Source: Nitrospirota bacterium
GTDB lineage: Bacteria; Nitrospirota; Thermodesulfovibrionia; Thermodesulfovibrionales; Magnetobacteriaceae
DNA length: 45,983 nt
Direction: 5' to 3'
Assembly (NCBI GenBank): GCA_015233015.1
Contig: JADFYO010000024.1
Span: 1 to 45,983 of the forward strand
The notes under the pieces were generated by a model. It searched no databases. It saw nothing but the letters and a program-made list of their open reading frames with translations, and was not told the DNA's origin. The translations under genes were made by a program, and so were the position numbers. Within the stretch, counting starts at the first letter, position 1, and the number at the start of each line of letters is the position of its first letter. Shown here piece by piece: positions 43,501 to 45,983 of the stretch.

Positions 43501-43716
43501 CTGCCGCCAAATAAATATATGAACATTGCGCTGGGTGGCTCGTTTTTGTTACAATTGCTTGCCATGACAGTGCCGGGGCTTAGAAATCTGTTAAAGATAA
43601 CCCCGATTAATCTCATGGACGCCCTCGTAGCAGGTTCGGCGTCCGTCATTCCTCTGTTGATAAACGAGGCAACAAAAAGACCGGTAAGACATATTCCGGA
43701 GGTGAACACTCTATGA
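40546..43716 (+). CDS. P2-type cation-transporting ATPase with N-terminal HMA2 domain
   Basis: A 1056-residue P-type ATPase. Residues about 20-95 form an HMA2 domain (HVRVKGRARYKV, NTLTSTVLVNY) like those in the two upstream genes. The rest has the cation-ATPase N-domain, actuator TGE (LTGES), TM4 AAIPEGLPA, phosphorylation Asp484 in CLDKTGTLT, and hinge TGDGINDGPAL. PEGLP places it with calcium/magnesium/manganese-type (P2) pumps rather than CPC-type copper/zinc pumps. GGAGG lies four bases before the ATG. Its stop overlaps the MetK-like start (ATGA), so they are coupled. A weak pentamer-like promoter lies at about 40507-40526. Confidence 0.9.
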   Translation: MNAVMSENSGEASGQANLSCQSVAPLHVRVKGRARYKVPMLYRSDSLKEHIFANLTREPGITSVAINTLTSTVLVNYDDYNTPEAVSSYLQTIVSDYKQPANAGETHYLRPFSVRDTVRGLIKHKTTLTSTAKPPPASKTIEIKKPPTDNSLNKNQEVIPWHNTKKDQVISFFSTSPSTGLSGKFAAELLHAYGRNILPSSAVRSKWAMFFGQFTSFPVLLLGGAAVLSAATGGIADGIVILSVVLINAVIGFVTESYAEKTINSLKKLVRPYTFVLRDGKVIEISVEEVVPGDILMLKPGTYIPADARVIESQMLSVDESALTGESMPVIKQSRHLKNKDIPLADRINMIYMGTLVTGGQALAVVTATGAYTEMGQIQTLVGEAVQPDTPMEIQLERIGDKLVLICAGVCGLVFVTGLVRGFGLLEMVKSSISLAVAAIPEGLPAMATTVLAIGINKMKQHNVLIRRLDAVETLGSVQTICLDKTGTLTLNRMTAVCVVTVTNNITILSGLLSGEDGQRLTTLSAELERLIHVVTLCSETLITKGETGYVLDGSSTENALVHIAIGTGMDVIQMRKSFPLLKVKHRSDGSNYMITVHRFSGNGVFGDAGRRRLVAVKGSPSEVMDLCKFYLKDGIEYEFINGERVQIQNENEQLAGKSLRVLGVAYKLAGDEDTEDLSSGLTWLGLVGMTDPIKSEAKGLIEAFHKAGIATIMITGDQVPTAYSIGKELNLGSGDHIEILDSTSLNELSPEVLTALCENINVFARVSPAQKLQIVRALQRAGRVTAMTGDGINDGPALKAANIGIAMGRTGTDVSREIADIILEDDNLETMIIAVSHGRAIYANIRKSVHYLLSTNMSEIMVMLISIAAGFGHPISAMQLLWINLISDIFPGIALSLEQPEPDIMSQPPRSPDEDIIGAKDFRRIAFESLTMSATSLGAYAYGIARYGVSPRAGNMAFLSLSTSQLLHAISCRTDKHSIFDKETLPPNKYMNIALGGSFLLQLLAMTVPGLRNLLKITPINLMDALVAGSASVIPLLINEATKRPVRHIPEVNTL

Positions 43717-44912
43717 ATAATGACTTCATGCTCACATCGGAGTCCGTAACGGCAGGGCATCCCGATAAACTTTGCGACCAGATAAGCGACGCCATTGTTG
43801 ACCATTCTCTGCAGCAGGACCCTAATACGAGAATCACTGCCGAGTGCGCTGTGTCAACATCGATAGTGTTCATAGCGGCGATGTTTCAGTCTAAGGCGGT
43901 CATGGATTTTGCCAATATCGCAAGGAAGGTAATCCACCGGATTGGTTTTAACAAGAAGGCGTTTAACGACAAGACATGCAGCATCATCACAAGCCTCAGG
44001 GAGCTTAAACCCGATAGCTACGGCACATATGACGAGCACACTATGACAGACAGCGAAATGGACGAGATTGCGGTGAAAAACAACGCGACCATATTCGGGT
44101 TCGCCTGCGATCAGACGCCGTCGCTGATACCGCTTCCCATATGGCTGGCCCATAAGATTGCGGCCAAGCTGGCAGGGGCGCATCAGGCGCTGCCCTATCT
44201 TGCCCCCGACGGCAAGGTGCAGGTGGGCGTGGAGTATAAAAACCGCCACCCTTACAGGATACACAGCATAATCTTGCAGGCGTGTCAGGAGACCTCGGAC
44301 GTACCGGCAATTGAGAAACTTAGGGACGATGTCAGACAACTGGTGATAGACGCGGCGTTTGCAGACGAACACATAGGGCTGGATGATAAGACGCGTATCT
44401 TTATAAACCCCGACGGGGCGTTTGTTACAGGCGGCCCGGCGTCGCACTCCGGCCTCACAGGCAGAAAGAAGGCAATGGACACATATGGCGGTTATGCGAG
44501 AAACTCAGACGCCGCCCTAAGCGGCAAGGGGCCGCTCAGGATTGACCGCGTGGGGGCGTATATGGCCCGCTATGCGGCAAAAAACGTGGTAGCCGCCGGT
44601 CTTGCCCATGAGTGCGAAGTGCAGGTGAGTTACTCAATCGGACTTGCCAGACCGGTAAGCATTCAGGTAGATACATACGGGACGGGAAAGATAAAAGACC
44701 AGTGGATTGAAGATATAATAGAGAAGTTGTTCGACTTCAGGCTGCCGGCAATCTTAAAGAAACTCAATCTCAGATACCTGCCTAACAAGGCAAACGGGGG
44801 GATTTTTTATCAGAAACTTGCCGTGTATGGGCACTTTGGCCGTACTGACATGGAAGTTCCGTGGGAGCTTACCGATATGCGCGATAAAATCTTATCTCTC
44901 AGCGGTCAATGA
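43713..44912 (+). CDS. Divergent S-adenosylmethionine synthetase-like protein
   Basis: A 399-residue protein homologous to MetK over its whole length (TSESVTAGHPDK at the N-terminus, GLTGRK, DTYGG, AKNVVAAGLAHECEVQVSYSIGLARPVSIQVDTYGTG). The usual GAGDQG loop is KNNAT here (122-126), the usual GGGAFSGK loop is RNSDAALSGK (263-272), and the normally acidic residue in GP-x-GD-x-G is His245. It may belong to a distinct MetK subfamily with altered activity, or still make SAM. It is translationally coupled to the P-ATPase and TerC genes on both sides. Confidence 0.75.
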   Translation: MNNDFMLTSESVTAGHPDKLCDQISDAIVDHSLQQDPNTRITAECAVSTSIVFIAAMFQSKAVMDFANIARKVIHRIGFNKKAFNDKTCSIITSLRELKPDSYGTYDEHTMTDSEMDEIAVKNNATIFGFACDQTPSLIPLPIWLAHKIAAKLAGAHQALPYLAPDGKVQVGVEYKNRHPYRIHSIILQACQETSDVPAIEKLRDDVRQLVIDAAFADEHIGLDDKTRIFINPDGAFVTGGPASHSGLTGRKKAMDTYGGYARNSDAALSGKGPLRIDRVGAYMARYAAKNVVAAGLAHECEVQVSYSIGLARPVSIQVDTYGTGKIKDQWIEDIIEKLFDFRLPAILKKLNLRYLPNKANGGIFYQKLAVYGHFGRTDMEVPWELTDMRDKILSLSGQ

Positions 44913-45628
44913 CAATGGATTTGACCCTCTTTTATGTTTTTTTAAACGTAATCATAGTGAACCTCTCCCTATCGAGCGATAATGCTATCGTACTTGCGAT
45001 GGCGGTCAAGTCCCTGCATAAAAGAAGCAGAAAAAAGGGGTTGATTATAGGGGCGGCGTGTTCATTTATCATAAATATCATATTGATTTTCTATGTCTCG
45101 GAGCTGCTTCAATTAAAATATGTCAGGTCTATAGGCGGGATAATCATTACCGTGATAGCGCTAAGGCGCTGCATAGAGATATGCGTAGATGAGGCGGAGG
45201 GGGAGCAGTCCACCAGCATTTTTCATGCGATTAAGATAATACTTATCGCGAATTTGACCATGTCATTTGACAACGTGCTGGGGGTTGCGGCGGTGTCAAA
45301 GGGGAATCTATCTCTGTTGATTTTGGGCCTTGCGATAAGCATCCCTATCGTATTCCTTGCAAGCAACGCCTTAGCCGCCCTGCTGGACAGATACCCATTT
45401 ATAATCTATATATCTGCCGCCGTGCTAGGAAAAATAGGGGCAGAGCTGATTTTGACCGACCCCTTTATAGAAGCAATCTTTCAGCCGGATGTACAAGCGG
45501 CATGCGTAATAGAAGTAGTCTATGCCGCGTGCGTAGTAACGGCAGGGGTTTTGATGAGGAAGCGCAGGCTATTAACGTTATCTAAAGCCCAGCCGGAAAG
45601 CGTTGACAGTTCACTTGTGGACGTATAG
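44909..45628 (+). CDS. TerC family membrane protein
   Basis: A 239-residue integral membrane protein with about seven helices. The two family repeats are NLSLSSDNAIVLAMAV and NLTMSFDNVLGVAAVS, whose Asp residues line the transport path. TerC/Alx-type proteins export manganese or calcium and help metallate exported proteins. The ATG overlaps the previous stop (ATGA), so it is the last gene of the P-ATPase operon. It is convergent with the antitoxin gene, overlapping 18 bases. Confidence 0.88.
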   Translation: MTMDLTLFYVFLNVIIVNLSLSSDNAIVLAMAVKSLHKRSRKKGLIIGAACSFIINIILIFYVSELLQLKYVRSIGGIIITVIALRRCIEICVDEAEGEQSTSIFHAIKIILIANLTMSFDNVLGVAAVSKGNLSLLILGLAISIPIVFLASNALAALLDRYPFIIYISAAVLGKIGAELILTDPFIEAIFQPDVQAACVIEVVYAACVVTAGVLMRKRRLLTLSKAQPESVDSSLVDV

Positions 45629-45871
45629 GTCTTTCAGTAAATCATCAATGTTCTCAAATTTGGCTAAATCCTCGCCCCTGTCGGTTTTCATGAATGTTTC
45701 AAGAGTGGTTTTGTTGGGGATTTTTATGTCAAACGGCAAGCCTCTATGAAGGGCAACCTGACGGTAAAAGAGGTTAATTGCCTCTGAGTTGGACATTCCA
45801 AGTTCCTTAAAGATACCTTCGGCCTCTTTTTTTAGGGCAGGTTCTGTACGCGCCCTTATAATGGACCCCAA
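45611..45871 (-). CDS. RelB/DinJ-family antitoxin with IS-disrupted start
   Basis: An 86-residue ribbon-helix-helix antitoxin (IRARTEPALKKEAEGIFKELGMSNSEAINLFYRQVALHRGLPF), matching the RelB/DinJ core. The normal start codon is missing: the frame enters IS sequence at about 45862 and the only start is a TTG within the IS end. No toxin gene lies beyond it, where TerC ends, so this is an orphan antitoxin. The first residues (MGS) come from the insertion sequence. Confidence 0.75.
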   Translation of the reverse strand: MGSIIRARTEPALKKEAEGIFKELGMSNSEAINLFYRQVALHRGLPFDIKIPNKTTLETFMKTDRGEDLAKFENIDDLLKDLYVHK

Positions 45872-45983
45872 AAACTGGACAACATGTTAAGTTACAGAAA
45901 GAGAAGAAAGATGGAGGTCCAAGGATACTATGAAGACGAAATATGCGTCGGCATTTAAGGCAAAGGTAGCAATAGAAGCGATA
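45862..45983 (+). mobile_element. IS3-family insertion sequence, left end
   Basis: TGGACCCCAAAAACTGGACA begins at 45862, like the terminal inverted repeats of IS3-family elements, followed by the OrfA start. The other end lies outside the window. It lies within the 5' end of the antitoxin gene. Confidence 0.7.
45930..45983 (+). CDS. IS3-family transposase OrfA, truncated by window edge
   Basis: Only the first 18 codons are visible: MKTKYASAFKAKVAIEAI, the typical OrfA helix-turn-helix start ((F)KAKVA(L/I)EA). A GGAGG is 12 bases upstream and AAGGA nearer the ATG. Confidence 0.8.
   Translation, partial: MKTKYASAFKAKVAIEAI

Overview
The window looks like chromosomal DNA of a Gram-negative, free-living bacterium with a large regulatory repertoire. 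Multi-domain sensor kinases, a sigma-54 activator, a two-CW cysteine protein, lipoprotein and Sec signal peptides, and short dispersed hairpin repeats all fit Nitrospirota (Thermodesulfovibrionia or magnetotactic relatives) or a deltaproteobacterial lineage. This is an impression from gene content and was not checked by a search. Most genes have clear Shine-Dalgarno sites; a few have start codons almost at the predicted transcription start.

Layout. 1-1.2 kb: a partial unknown gene, a degraded gene and dispersed repeats. 1.2-6.1 kb: two overlapping sensor-kinase genes. 6.2-8.1 kb: two-CW protein, tRNA(CAU), zinc-ribbon coiled-coil protein. 8.2-10.7 kb: a PAS/sigma-54 activator, a textbook -24/-12 promoter with upstream palindromes, hsp20 and a YtxH-like protein. 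11.2-14.2 kb: a large secreted repeat protein. 14.3-16.2 kb: an AIPR phage-defence protein. 16.3-20 kb: AI-2E-type permease, peptide-binding lipoprotein, two small secreted proteins (one with MORN repeats). 20-21.6 kb: a nuclease-family gene and its partner. 21.9-23.8 kb: small unknown proteins. 24.1-31.8 kb: housekeeping genes (yebC, htrA-like protease, glmU, glmS, uvrD-like helicase, gatC). 31.9-34.7 kb: an AT-rich unit whose large protein carries an HEIGH zinc-protease motif. 34.9-39.1 kb: AhpD-like protein, GH1 glycosidase, PHP phosphoesterase and a GT21-like glycosyltransferase. 39.2-45.6 kb: HMA2 - DUF5132 - HMA2 - P-type ATPase - divergent MetK - TerC. 45.6 kb to the end: an orphan antitoxin cut by an IS3-family element.

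The most striking signal is regulatory. Upstream of three separate loci (GH1; PHP plus glycosyltransferase; the HMA2/P-ATPase cluster) lie arrays of a pentamer, (G/T)T(A/C)A(C/T), repeated at about 11-bp steps and ending 10-11 bp before a -10 box. Two of the arrays have the same spacing series (11,11,10,11,11). This is the architecture bound by PhoB/OmpR-family regulators, so the 35.7-45.6 kb region probably forms one regulon, perhaps a phosphate-starvation one, joining glycolipid synthesis to cation export. The second candidate new system is the 31.9-34.7 kb HEXXH unit. The third is the P-ATPase/MetK-like/TerC operon, whose MetK-like protein lacks the usual active-site signatures.
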